From Tetmemena sp. SeJ-2015 (Eukaryota > Ciliophora > Spirotrichea > Sporadotrichida > Oxytrichidae), in the NCBI GenBank assembly GCA_027382625.1, contig JAJKFJ010021887.1, forward strand, positions 1 through 64,000: a DNA stretch of 64,000 nt. Reading direction: 5' to 3'. Position numbers and translations under genes: made by a program. The notes under the pieces are model-generated. The model did no database searches, had not been told where the DNA came from, and saw nothing but the letters and a program-made list of their open reading frames with translations. Below are positions 11,520 through 23,005 of this stretch, in pieces. Numbering within the stretch: the stretch's first letter is position 1; every line of letters starts with the position of its first letter.

Positions 11520-13851
11520 ATGGTATTCAAATTGAACACTTACACCGGTGAACCGGAAGGCAATTCACATTTGCCTGCTCCTTTGAATTAAGGGCTTTCA
11601 GTTCAAAAAGATACTCCTACTCGCAAAAGACTTAAGCGAGAAGACTCTAAATGACTTTAGTAACTGTGATGACGCTCTCAGCTTTGTCTCTAATAAGTTA
11701 AGCAAATACAAAGTTCCTAGAATAGGCACTTTAACAAGACTACTCTGGCAATTAACCTGTGCTTGATTCACCTCTAATTCAAGCCACTGATTCAAACTTT
11801 GATCAAGAAATAGACTAGATTCATCTAAAGCTATGGGCACAGAAGAAAGCAGCAGCTACAGCAAATACCACAGCCTCTAACTCAACTAATACCACTTCAA
11901 ATACCTCAAGTTCAAATTCAACTAACGGTTCTTCTAACTCCTCAGGGGGCTCAAATACTACTAATGTGACTACTAACTCAACAAACGCAAACACTTCAAA
12001 TTCTGATTAGACTTACATACAGCCTATTGATGAAACAACCGTCCTCTAGAGCATCTAACTTCCACCTCGAAATTACATGTATTTCAAACACACTATTCCT
12101 ACCACCAAAAATATCACTGCTCTTCTCAACAATTATCTGAAATGATTTGATCAAACTGAAATTTAAGTTTTAATTAGTACATATATGTGAAAGTAGAGGG
12201 AGAGACAAGCGATTCTAATCCTGAGGTCTTTATCTCAAAGGTAAGTAGTCTTCTCAAATTAAGTTCTATTGAAATTTAGATGTAATTATTGAGTGCTACT
12301 TATTATATGGCCTGAGATTAAATGTGGGCCTTTAAGATTTTTAATTGACTTTCTTACTTATTATATAGACCGTGGCTACCCCTAAATCTTAATTTGAGAG
12401 TGACTAGTATTGCATCGCGATAGGATAGAATCTCTGTTTCTTAAGAAGAGGCAGCGTCCTTCCTACAGAGACCTTCTACTTTTCTGTCAGGTGTATTTAG
12501 GGCTGCAGATTCAGCCTTAAGCTTGGTTATTCATAAGTTAAAATGAATATGTGTTTATTCTACGGCCATTTAGCTAACAGAAAATATGAACAGTTAAAAG
12601 GTCACATTAGATCCAAGGGCTGCTTAAATTTATTAGTACAATATCCCAGACACAGCAGCTGACGGTCCTACTCAAGCTATCTATAACTTATTTATCTTAA
12701 AATTGTTCTAATCAACTTAATAAAGTTATAAATGCTCGTAGAGTCTCTCTAATAGACCAGCCCAATCAAGCTTTACTTCTCTCCTACTAGCAGTCTGTAC
12801 CTAATGTAAGAGCGTTCATCCGATTTTCTTCTTGAAAATGGGAAAGGCATTAAGTTCTCATCAGACGAGATTGGGTGGTGCACTAGCTGCTCTGTTTTCA
12901 TAGTACTTAGCGTTAAAGCTCCAGGAAATTATTACCTCTCAACTCGAGCTCAGCCAGAAAGGACCTTCTGACCTCACAGGCTTGGACTCTGAAGGCTGCA
13001 AATCAATTCCAGAGAGAGTGCTTTGGATATGAGATAACTAGAGCTCAAAGTGATTTGGTTATTTAGGTAAATCAGTTACAAGGAGACTTGGATCTGTCCC
13101 TAGTGTACAAGAATCCTTTGAACACTTCTCAGGAGACTTAACTTCTAACGGCTGATATGAACGCGAAGAGAGGTCTTATTATAAAATCTCAAGAGCGTTA
13201 GAGGGTGCTAAGTCTTACTACAGGAGTGTTTTATATCTGCGCTAACCCATACACAGATGCGAGCATGCTGGTCCTTGCAACCTAGCAGTACGCGGAATCT
13301 CGCTACCAGGCTAAAGGTGATTATCTTTACACATTCAATCTAGATGGGCAAGATTATTCTTATTTCCTTTTCCAATCTCCATCTTTAGTTCAGCCCAGAA
13401 TTATTGAAGTAACTCTCAATAACTTTGGCATTAAACTTTAAAGCCTTTCTTTAATTATAAATTTATAGATTTTTGAAATGCTCTAAGTTTAATGCAACTC
13501 TACCTAAGATCTTCTACAAAGTGTGCTCATCAGGTAATCTCGATGAATGCTTCTTAAGCGACGCATAAGCAAAAGGGTAAGGGGATAATATCACAGAACT
13601 AACCAGAAATTCTACTAGAAGTATGAATGCCAACCAAAAGGTCGGTCTAATCAATCATCATTATTCATATTTAAGATACTATTTAGCAAGAGTTTGAGAT
13701 TTCGTTAACTTCTAATTCAAATGGCTAAGTCAAACTGCAATCAATTAATTCTGAAAATATGAATTATCTTCAAGGACTAGACAGAGAGACTAAAACAATC
13801 AAGTCTTGCCTCAGAGATAAGCTTCTCAATTCCTCTTCACATCAATTTTGA
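11520..13851 (+). CDS. Asn/Ser/Thr-rich, cysteine-containing surface-type protein (copy 1)
   Basis: Candidate start at ATG 11520, though the N-terminal frame is uncertain. Coding signal is clear from about 11600 to TGA 13849-13851. A spacer of repeated Asn-Ser/Thr units (about 11845-12005), rich in N-glycosylation sequons, is followed by modules with paired cysteines: CIAIGQNLCF, then CIQGCRFSL at 12400-12530, and GWCTSCSVFIVLSV at 12865-12930. Regular aromatic beta-strand-like segments also occur (FYICANPY; YSYFLFQSPS). This pattern suits a secreted or plasma-membrane ectodomain. A GT-AG intron lies at about 12240-12370, and other gaps (near 12550, 12720 and 13440-13480) may be IESs or introns. 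The same architecture appears on the opposite strand in the next gene, so the two look paralogous and convergent. No enzyme motif was seen. Confidence 0.6.
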
Positions 13852-13947
13852 AATTTTATTATTCCTTTAATAGGTTTTCACAAGTAATTATTGATCATAT
13901 TTTCTTAAAAATACTTACTTAAAATTGATAACTCTACACAGAGAAAA

Positions 13948-16900
13948 TCATCTTTATTTATTCTCAAACTCTGCTTGTGAAATGTCTGAGAGGCCGAAGT
14001 TGTTCCAATAAACTGCAATAGTGTAATAGGTCTGATTCATGGAGATTTGATTATAATTCACAGTCACATTCTTTGTTTTAAATGGAATAAAACAACTATA
14101 TATGTATAGTTGTTGTGTTGACTAAAGTGGTTACATTTTGGAGAGTAGTAACTGTGGTATTCTTTCCTGTTGTCTTGTTTGTGACATTTGTGGTCACGTT
14201 GACTAAGGTAGTCTAATTAACTAGTACAGTCTGCTGCACGATAGTTGAAACATTCACTGTTTTATTATTCGCAGAAACATTGAATTGATAAGCGAACTTG
14301 TTGATAGCCCCTAAGCTAGAGTTGAGAGAATTAGACTGATAGTAGAAACTCTCGAATCCACTTGAGCTTTGGTTAATTGATGGATATTATAGGTTTGCTA
14401 AAGATACAGTCAAGTTGATGAGATCGTTTCTTTGCAGGTATACGCTAGGCATGAAGCTTGGAGTGTAGGAATTGATTGTGAGATAGTAGGTTGCGTTTGA
14501 GGGATTGGCTGAAGGAAGATAGTAGTAGTACTTCACAAAATCTTCAGCAGTGTTCATCTTATCATAGACAGCCATACTATCCTTGAGAAGTGTTATTTGC
14601 TTATCTTGCTGTAGCTTAACACTCATTACCACGCTAGCCTCATTAGCAATAATTGTTACGAAAAAGTAAGCTCCTATTTTCAAAGCAGAGCTCGTCTATC
14701 TAAGCTAGAAAGTAGAGTTACCTTTGCCGGTGAAATTCCAGATCTGACTTCCAGTGTAATTAGCTGATGCTGTGCTAACATATGCAGTGTAATTAGTTTG
14801 CGTTTTAGAGCTTTGCAAAAACTGCAATAGTGTCATATCTTTTGAATCTACATTGAACTTTCGTTGCAGAACTTAACTCTTAGTTGCTAGAGTGAGAGAG
14901 CTAACTTAATTGAGAACAAGAGACTATATTGGATCTAATGAAGTAGTATTCTCAGTTGCATTAACGCTTAACATTGAAGAGTTTGCAGAGTTGTTTTGGA
15001 AAACAGTGAAATAGATCCAGCAGAATGTACAATAGATATCCGGATTAGATGTCGAATTGATTCTTAAAACTATCGATTGAGACTTGTTGAGATTAATTGC
15101 GGGAATCTTTGACATAGAAGGAGTGAGAGGAACATTAAAGTAAGAAGTTAGACATCGTGTGCTTGTAATTATCTCTGCCTACGAGGATGTAAGAAGTTCC
15201 ATCTACTTGAGTGAAGTTGACTGTAAAGTCGATCATTCCATAGTTAAACATTCTAAGCACCCTGTAATTTGAAGAAGGCTTTTAACTCTTAGGAGGAAGT
15301 AAAATGCTCTAAGGGGCTCTCTATTTCAACTCTGAAAAAGTTTGAAGCTACTGTTCATATGGTTAAGGTCCCCACACAAGAAGTTGATAGTTTGTAGCAT
15401 TTTACTTCGCTTTGATTCCTATCCAGACTAAATAAAATTTTGGCTTAAACTATTCTTAAATACACAGACGATTAATTTAGAAACAGAAGGATTCAAAGCC
15501 TTAGCGAGCTGACTATCAGATGAGACACTGATAGCATCGTTACCAATTTTGTCTCCAGATACATCAAACATAAATGTCGAGGGTTTATCTCCAGTCATAA
15601 AAGTTACAAAGACATCCACATCTTGAAGAGCAGATGTGGCCGATACTGTTACTAAATATTTCCAAGAAAGGGAAGTTATAGTGGTTGCAGTTGTCTAAGT
15701 AGTAGTATTCTAGATAAACCAATAATATACCATGTCTTGGCAATTTTAAATATATCCCATCTAGTGAGTAGTGTTTTGAAGCCTATTTTTATTGCTCATA
15801 AACGAAAGTTTGTACGACTAGGATGTACTATTTGCTTGCGAATTATAGTTAAATTTCCAATTCAAATTAATTCTAATAAGAATTAATAACTCCTAATAAC
15901 AAAACGCATGAAGTTCCATTAGGGCATTTAGAAGAAAGGAATGCCCAAGATAGATCAAGGACTTCATAGGTTGAGTTCGCAGTTTTAGAGTACAAATCTT
16001 GTGCACTAGCATTTGAAGGATTATAGGTGGGATAGCTCCAATTGTAGTATGGCAAATATCCGTTCGAAATAACCTTAGCAACAATGAAAGAGCCTGAGTC
16101 AGAAGAAAAGTCTAGTCTTCTCAAAACAATTGCACTATCATTTAAGTCTCCTCTCACAAATGGAGTGTAGAACATTTAGCTACCTCCCTTGGGTGCTAGG
16201 TTAACAACTTAGTTATCAAGTTGAAGCAAAGTTGGTAACTTTATTGACCTAGTCGAAGCCTCCGTAAGAGTAAGAGTAAAGCTGAAAGTGCAGAAACCCT
16301 TGCATTGGATTGCGAAATACATGGTACAGTTGTCATTTCCTCCTTTAAGAGAGTAAGAGGCATTCTTGCATTTAAAGTTCGCATTTTCTCTCATTGACTT
16401 TGAAAGAGAAATTTCAGCATAATCATCATAATCCACGAAGTTATTTATAAAGTCATAAGTTGTGTCATCAGAGTAGTCAAAGGTTTAGAAATTCAGGGCG
16501 CCGTTTTTCTCCATGATGTATGGCTTTCCAAATCCATTCTAAACTGCAAACTTATATGTCTAATTAAGTATAAAGATCAATAAAATTTGAAGAAAATGTT
16601 CCGCTCGTGTCAAGTAAATATTGCTTGAAAACAACAAATGAATTGTTGGCATATCCCGAGTAAGTAGTGTTTAGCTCTGCAACTGAGATTGTCTGGTTGC
16701 TCTATTCTTATTCGTAAACTCCCATCATTATGGTTGCATTTAGGATCAGCTTACTTGTATTATTTGTAGAGCTTCAAAAATTAAATTTAACAATATATAA
16801 ATTAATGCTTCCAGTATTTTGGGCATAATAAAAATTGAATTAAGGCAATGAGTGTTTTATTTGATCTAGAAAAATCTACTCTGTAGCTTATTGTGAAAAC

Positions 16901-18245
16901 ATAGTTAGGATAATATATTTAACCATCTTATTTAAAAGAAATAAGAGTGGATTGTAAAAGATCTGCTCTGGCTGAATAGTGAGTCCACCTGTATTTCCAT
17001 TCCAAGATTAATAAGGTCCATATGAAACGTTAAAGCTAACAGACCCATTGGTTGAGATTTAAGTAACCATGCTTGCAAAATTGATTGGGAATCTCATTGT
17101 GAAGTTGGGATTTGGGTAATAGTAGGCTATGAAATCTGTTGAATTTGAAGTGGGTTAGAAGAAATAGCGCTTGTTTCTAGTTAGTAATGTGGTGTATACA
17201 GTTAAATTAGAGCTATTTGTAGGAATAGTAAAGTTTAGTCCTGGTAGAGGAGGATTTGATGAGTTCTGATTTTAACTTGAGTTTTAGCCAGTAGTATTTT
17301 GAGTGGTGTTTGACGTGGTATTCTTTACTTGTGTAGAATTCTAAGTTGAGTTAGTTGTGCTGTTTGATGTACTATTAGAAGTATTGTTAGAAGTATTGTT
17401 GCTAGAAGAGCTATTGTTTGAGGTACTGTTAGAGCCAGTAGAAGTGTTTTTAGTGCTATTAGTGGTTGAGTTTTGAGGTTGAGAGGCATTTGAAGAGTTT
17501 CTGTTCAACTGATTGAACTGATTTTGCTGATTGTTGTAGTATGGATCATAATACTGAGGCTAATTGAAATAGTAATCAGCAAAGACTCGAAGCTAGTACT
17601 GAAATATTCATTGAGCTTCTAAATAGCAATATATGTAAAAATAACTGAGTTCTTACAGCACCATAAACTCCTATTACGAGGGTAAGGTTAGTGAGATCTT
17701 TTCCATTGACTAAGTAAGTAGCCTCAGTCCAAGGAGAAACTGATCTGGACCTAATCTCATAGTTATTTATTTTGGGAAGGCCAACTGATAAATTTCCAGA
17801 TGAAACATCAGACCCGAATTTAATCATTTGACTAGAATTCATGCTCATGTTAAAATTAAATTGAGAAAAATTTTGAGAATGTTGAAGTTTTATCCCCTAA
17901 ATGGGAGTGAGTCAATGTTTGAAAGTAGATATAATTCAGCTCTTCCATTATAAGATGTTAGCTGCACTCTTATTGATGATATAATCAAGTTGTTTAGTTG
18001 CAGAGGAGAAACTTAGAGCTAAAAGTACTTGTAGGAGTTTATTTATACAATATATAATAGCTTGCATATTTGTAAGTTTTGCTGGATTTGATCAGTATAG
18101 CTACTAAAAAGTGCAAGAGGCTGGGGATCAACATCCAAGATGCTCACTTTTAATGAAAGTCTCTGAGTTCCATTAGTATCAGTGTTGGAGACAGAAATCA
18201 TATAAACGCAAGAAGTGCTAATTGGGCACATATTAGGGTCATGAT
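13948..18245 (-). CDS. Asn/Ser/Thr-rich, cysteine-containing surface-type protein (copy 2)
   Basis: A minus-strand gene ending at TGA 13948-13950. Beta-rich modules contain repeated short Cys pairs: CPISTSCVYMISV near 18225, CPNGTSCVLLLGV near 15900, and CTMYFAIQCKGFC near 16340. Tyr-Asn-Pro-Ser-Asn motifs recur (14490, 16020). A low-complexity Asn-Ser/Thr spacer lies at about 17330-17500, comparable to that of the convergent neighbour. Many N-glycosylation sequons and almost no charged helices suggest a long extracellular protein. The true start and any signal peptide were not found, as the first readable codons are near 18245. Several introns or IESs and one-base slips are present. Its stop lies only about 97 bp from the stop of the convergent paralogue. 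I do not recognise the family, and the function is unknown. Confidence 0.6.
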
Positions 18246-18322
18246 TGATTAGAAAATTAAGATATATTAGAAGATTAGATGGAAGATTTAAGTCAATTAA
18301 AAAAAAATTTTAACGAAATCTA

Positions 18323-20050
18323 TCAATCTCTCTTGATCATTTCTATTTGATTCTACCTCCTAGCATTCTTAGCAAGTTAGCGCTTTGCATCCCATTTGAT
18401 AAAAATTGCAATTGAAATTACTGCAACTATTAAGTAAACCCAAAATATCCTATCGTAATCGTGAGTCACATAAACCTAAATTATTTACTTTTAAATTTGC
18501 GCAGAGTATTTAAAATTTACATTACATCTGAGGGAAAAGATGAGATCCATTAGCTCATTGCGAAATTATAAGTTTCTTCTGGGAGCTTTCCGCATACTTT
18601 CTCGAAGGAATCTGGATCTCCGTAATAGCTCTAAGCCTTTGCTAGATTTACGAAATTACTGTAGACACACTTTTTGTAGTTTTAGCATGCTCCGGGTAAG
18701 GACAATTACTCTTCATAGAAAATATAAAAATGTAAATTCTAAGTTTCTATTCTTCATTGACTGAAATGTTGACATAATAGGTAGGATCGGTGACTGAATA
18801 ACCTTCGAGGATAACCTTATGAAGTTCAATTAGCACTGTTGAGCTTGAGTTTAAGAGTTTATGAGCCTTATAGTAACTTATGGCTCGAGATAAGTGCAGG
18901 AATAAATCTCAAAGAATTATTGTTAAATTAAATGCAAAAAAAATCTTCCTCTCCCACAGAAAGATAGTATCTTATTCTGTTAACTGCTTTATGAAGACTG
19001 CCATTTGTGTCAAGATCAATAGTAGATTGAAATAGATTGAGAATCTCTGTGAATACTTAAGTTAAGTAGGCTTTATTTGTCGTAGTATTTTGAGCTATAG
19101 TTAGGTTCAAGTACTCGTTTTACAGTTTGCTCATATTCATAGCAAAAGCAGAATCCAATCCATTAAATTGATAGTGCTGCTGCCATAAAGATAGCACTGA
19201 ATCTGAATACTTTAAAGCCAGTGAAGAGTTCAATTTGCTCACAGGCATATTCAAAATGCTTGCTAGTCTTATTAAAGTGTAGTTGTATTTCTAATCTAAG
19301 TAGGAGTAAAGAGAAGAGCTACTGCGCTTTATGAGAATATCTTATTCAATAGCAGGGCAAGCCAGGGTGGGATCAAATAGGTTGTTTGATTTATTAAAAG
19401 CATTAACTGCGGGCAGATAATAAAATTTACTTAACTGAATCGGAATATAAGCAATCATTCAGTTATGTTTAGTCGAACGGAAGAGAACTTAATTGTAAAT
19501 CAGCTTCTATTTGACTCATGAGATCAGGATTCACATTCATTTGTGGCCTAGCTACCTACGATTAGTTTTACTGAATTGGGTGCTTAATTCCGTCTTCTGG
19601 TGAAAAGAGACCAAGACCAATTGCCTCGGCAGAATTGATTGTTCTATTCATATTTCCGCTTCTAATGTAAAGTTGTGAGGGATTGAGATTAGGATCCAAT
19701 AACTTAATTTACTAGGATTTTATGTATTTTTGCTTTATTTCTTGCCCCACTAGATAACTCTGACGCATTCCCATTTCGTGCAACTCTCCTTATTTGTAAT
19801 TTGGAGCCAGTGGCTGAGCAGATCCACTGTCAATTTAACTCTAGAAAGGGTTTAAAGAACCCAACTTCGCATTCCTTATTCCAGATTTTTGAATCTGAAC
19901 AACAAACAGAATCTCATCAGTTGTTTAGTTAGCTGTCTAGCCATTTATGATATTGGAGCAAGATAGAAGGGTAATTCCTATAAAGAACGTAAGTATCTAC
20001 CAATTCAATTTTGAATGGCTTAAATCTCCTCTTGTAAGGTTTCTTATCAT
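18323..20050 (-). CDS. Histidine-acid-phosphatase-like membrane protein with altered catalytic motif
   Basis: Starts at ATG 20050 (MIRNLTRG) with a hydrophobic signal-like stretch (LTFFIGITLLS). The family pattern around LHEMGMRQSYLVGQEI and the downstream RSGNMNRTINSAEAIGLGLF follows; the latter matches the conserved R-S-x-x-x-x-R-T-x-x-S-A segment of histidine acid phosphatases. The C-terminal region has paired cysteines (GACQNYKKCVYSN; VCGKLPEETYNF), then one transmembrane helix (WVYLIVAVISIAIFI) and a short basic tail ending at TGA 18323. It would be a type I membrane protein facing the lumen or outside. The catalytic RHGxRxP is replaced by KSGIRNA: the first Arg, the nucleophilic His and the Pro are changed. 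Known family members need that His, so this one may be inactive or specialised. Introns or IESs lie near 18480, 18920 and 19430. The family call is firm; activity is doubtful. Confidence 0.75.
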
Positions 20051-20179
20051 GCTTAAACTTCCTTTGACTATTTAATTTTTTACTAATTGTCCACAAAATA
20101 TTATTAATACTCCTCCTCCTCAATTACTTTCTAATTCACTTGTTTATTTGAAATAGTTGAAACTATATATAATATATAA

Positions 20180-20481
20180 ATGAGAAGAAACTTCTTGGCT
20201 AAGACCATTTCTTATTTGCAATAGCCTCAACTCGAATAGAGAATAGCTTGTCTGCAATTGCTGAAATAAAGGGAAAAGCACCAGAGTTAATAAACAACTG
20301 TATATTGGACTCAATTGTTTGCTTTTACTAGTTTAATAAGCCTCGACTAATTGAAATAGAAAAGGTAATATTTAAATTAATCACTAAAATGATTGCTAGA
20401 AAAGGAGGTAAGCTTACAGATTTGAAATTATCATCATACGCAATTCTATAAAAACTTAAAATCTACTATATTGACACCTGA
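20180..20481 (+). CDS. Small hypothetical protein
   Basis: ATG 20180 ([15 protein letters not shown]) opens a Gln/Leu-rich frame. It crosses a 35-bp GT-AG intron (20365-20399, phase kept) and ends at TGA 20479-20481, about 84 residues. No family is recognised. It stops 13 bp before the left arm of the large inverted repeat, so it might be the 5' part of a longer gene whose remainder lies elsewhere. It diverges from the phosphatase-like gene, leaving about 130 bp for both promoters. Confidence 0.4.
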
Positions 20482-20493
20482 TAAAAGAAGTCA

Positions 20494-20912
20494 ATATTAT
20501 AAATTTAGAATTGATTTTTAAAATTAGAAATAAAGTAATCAATTCGTTGGAGTACGTTAAATACCCCCCGCCTGAATTAAATATATAAGACTTTGAAATT
20601 AGAGTATTAGAGTGTAACTGATTAGGTTTTAAAATTAAAGATCTGACTTTCTGACTAATGTAAAGATACGTAGAGTTTGGTTCTGACTTTCTGACCAAGT
20701 GAAAGATTAGAGAGAGTTGAGCCCCATCTTCCCATGTATACTTTCCAAATCCATGATACTTGTCTTCTTTCCATTCTCCTTCATAGACATCTCCATCTGC
20801 GTGAATACCTAGCACTGGTCCCAGTAGTAGCCGATGTCTGTGCCCAAGGTGTGCCCCATGGTCAGCCGGGAGGTACCCCCCGTAGTGGGGGTTCGAACCC
20901 CTCAGGTGACCG
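20494..20912 (+). repeat. Large inverted repeat, left arm
   Basis: About 419 bp, nearly identical to the reverse complement of 21042-21459. The outer A/T-rich two thirds and the MORN-coding piece match base for base as far as I can check. The inner G/C-rich end differs by a few small indels. The inner part holds the palindrome GGGGTTCGAACCCC, flanked by short G and C runs. Confidence 0.9.
20717..20803 (-). pseudogene. MORN-repeat fragment in left arm
   Basis: The minus strand encodes [20 protein letters not shown] followed by KYTWEDGA, one full MORN motif and the start of another. MORN repeats bind lipids or serve as scaffolds in cilia and cortex. No start or continuation is nearby, so this is a fragment: either a macronuclear-destined segment of a scattered gene or a remnant. 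Confidence 0.6.
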
Positions 20913-21041
20913 GAGGCGGTGTGTCTGAGTGTACCGGTGTGTCATGTGAAGAGGGCCTAGTGGAGAGGAGATGAACAGTGTTAGGAATCAGAGCAAGAAG
21001 TGACTGTGAAGTACTGCCATGACAGTAAGGGACGGGTAGGG
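20913..21041. other. Loop of the inverted repeat, G/C-rich
   Basis: 129 bp, unusually rich in G on the plus strand compared with everything around. No open frame of note, no tRNA cloverleaf, no similarity recognised. Confidence 0.5.
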
Positions 21042-21459
21042 GAGGTCACTTGAGGGGTTCGAACCCCCCCTACGGGGGGTACCTCCCGGCTGACCATGGG
21101 GCACACCTTGGCACAGACATGCTACTACTGGGACCAGTGTAGGTAAATTCACGCAGATGGAGATGTCTATGAAGGAGAATGGAAAGAAGACAAGTATCAT
21201 GGATTTGGAAAGTATACATGGGAAGATGGGGCTCAACTCTCTCTAATCTTTCACTTGGTCAGAAAGTCAGAACCAAACTCTACGTATCTTTACATTAGTC
21301 AGAAAGTCAGATCTTTAATTTTAAAACCTAATCAGTTACACTCTAATACTCTAATTTCAAAGTCTTATATATTTAATTCAGGCGGGGGGTATTTAACGTA
21401 CTCCAACGAATTGATTACTTTATTTCTAATTTTAAAAATCAATTCTAAATTTATAATAT
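21042..21459 (-). repeat. Large inverted repeat, right arm
   Basis: Reverse-complement partner of 20494-20912. It ends 31 bp before the start codon of the NTMT1 gene, so that gene's 5' flank is the outer arm sequence. Confidence 0.9.
21150..21236 (+). pseudogene. MORN-repeat fragment in right arm
   Basis: Plus-strand copy of the MORN fragment of the left arm, with the same predicted residues. Only one of the two copies could serve a single somatic gene. Confidence 0.6.
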
Positions 21460-21490
21460 CATCTATTCAGTGACCAAGATTTAAGAAAAC

Positions 21491-22416
21491 ATGCGTCGTT
21501 CAGATTTATAATTGAAATTTAGGAAAAGCAAAAGCTCAAAAGCCTGGAGAAGACACTTTTGGCAACGAATACCGAAACATAGATGAGATGTGGTAAAAGG
21601 AGCTTGATGAGCAACTAAAGAATGAAGAGATCAAAATTGAAGGTAGAGTCGGAAATAAAGACAACTGGTATCAAAAGCAAGTGCAGTACTGGGATGTAAG
21701 CATTAAATCGCTTTAAATACTGATGACTTATTTATCTTTTAGAGCTAAGCAGCCTCAGTTGATGGAGTTTTGGGTGGCTATGGAAAAGTTCATCCAGTTG
21801 ACTCTGATACATCTTGCATATTTTTGGATGGTTTCAAGTCCAAGATCGGCCACGGTAGAGCCTTAGATTGCGGTGCAGGTATTGGAAGGGTTACAAAAAG
21901 TGTTTTGCTTGACCGATTTGATGCGATAGATCTAGTAGAGCCAAGCGAAGTGTAGCTTGCCTAAGCAAGGACTTATATAGACAGTGACAAAGTGATCAAG
22001 TAAGGATAGTTTGTCTAATTTGTATCTATATTCTAGTTTATACTGCAAAGGGTTGCAAGAATTTGACTTTGAATTCAAGTATGACTGCATTTGGCTCTAG
22101 TGGGTGCTTTGCTATTTGACTGATGAGGATCTTTTGAAGTTCCTTATAAAATGCAGAGAGAATCTGGCAGATGACAATATTACAAAGTTTTGAGTTTGTC
22201 TATATTTATTGTAATAGCATGATTTTTGTGAAGGAAAATGTTCATGAGAGTAGCTTCTACGTGGACAAAGATGATAACAGTGTTGTTCGGTCAGACGAAT
22301 TGTTCTAAGAAATTTTTGAAAAGGCTGGCTTTACAGTCGTTAAGCATGTCTATTAGAAGGGCTTTCCAAAGGAACTCTTCAGAATCAGTCTCTATGCTTT
22401 AAAGAAAACATAGTGA
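21491..22416 (+). CDS. NTMT1: Alpha-N-terminal protein methyltransferase 1 (NTMT1/METTL11A)
   Basis: SAM-dependent enzyme that methylates the alpha-amine of substrates with an exposed X-P-K N-terminus after Met removal. The start is ATG 21491 (MRR then KAKAQKPGEDTF). Four GT-AG introns (21498-21522, 21696-21742, 22000-22036, 22187-22217) splice in frame to a protein of about 260 residues, normal size with a short N-terminal extension. Family marks: WYQKQVQYW; VDGVLGGYGKV; the SAM loop DCGAGIGRVTK; the acidic DLVEPSEVQL; WLQWVLCYLTDEDLL, matching the WIQWV substrate-pocket segment; IFVKENV; C-terminal FRISLYALKKTQ then TGA. No IES or frame slip was found, so this germline copy looks complete. 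The product would be cytosolic or nuclear. I am very sure of the family. Confidence 0.93.
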
Positions 22417-23005
22417 ATTATTGGGGAAAAGTAGCTTATTTGCAATTTTGATACTTAATTTCCTGATTATACCAGGACAACTTATTTCTTTCTTGTTGAA
22501 GAATATGGTAAATTGAAAAGGGTAAATCGTCAAATAAATACTGCTGCTGTTTTTCTACATAAATCTAGTTTACTTGCTAAATAAATCATTAAGTATTGGA
22601 TTCTCTTACTAGCTTTCTATTTATAGTCGCTAAGTTTATATGCTTAAAGAGAACAATTAAATTTAAATTTGAAAAAAATTATTTTATTGTGAGAACGAGT
22701 CTCAATTTATTAGTGTTTGAGATAATCTATTTGCATGAATAGAGCCCCTCTTTACCTATCGCTTAATATATTATAAAGCAATCTTACGAGATCTGACGAG
22801 AGAAGGCTCGACTAGACTTCTCAAGAAAATCAGAAATCTCAATTGAGATTGAGCCCACCCAGCTACAACTGCATTTCATTCACGCCACCAACACCTGCAG
22901 AGGCTAATTTTCCCTCATTAGGCTCTAAATTTACATTTTACCTCTCCTTATAATTACAGTTTGATTCATAATAAGTTCAATTATAGCTAATTTGAAGTTA
23001 ATGGG
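22417..23005. other. Intergenic spacer
   Basis: A/T-rich, with no long frame in either strand. It includes the 3' flank of NTMT1 and the 5' flank of the next coding region. No repeat or structured element was recognised. Confidence 0.5.
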
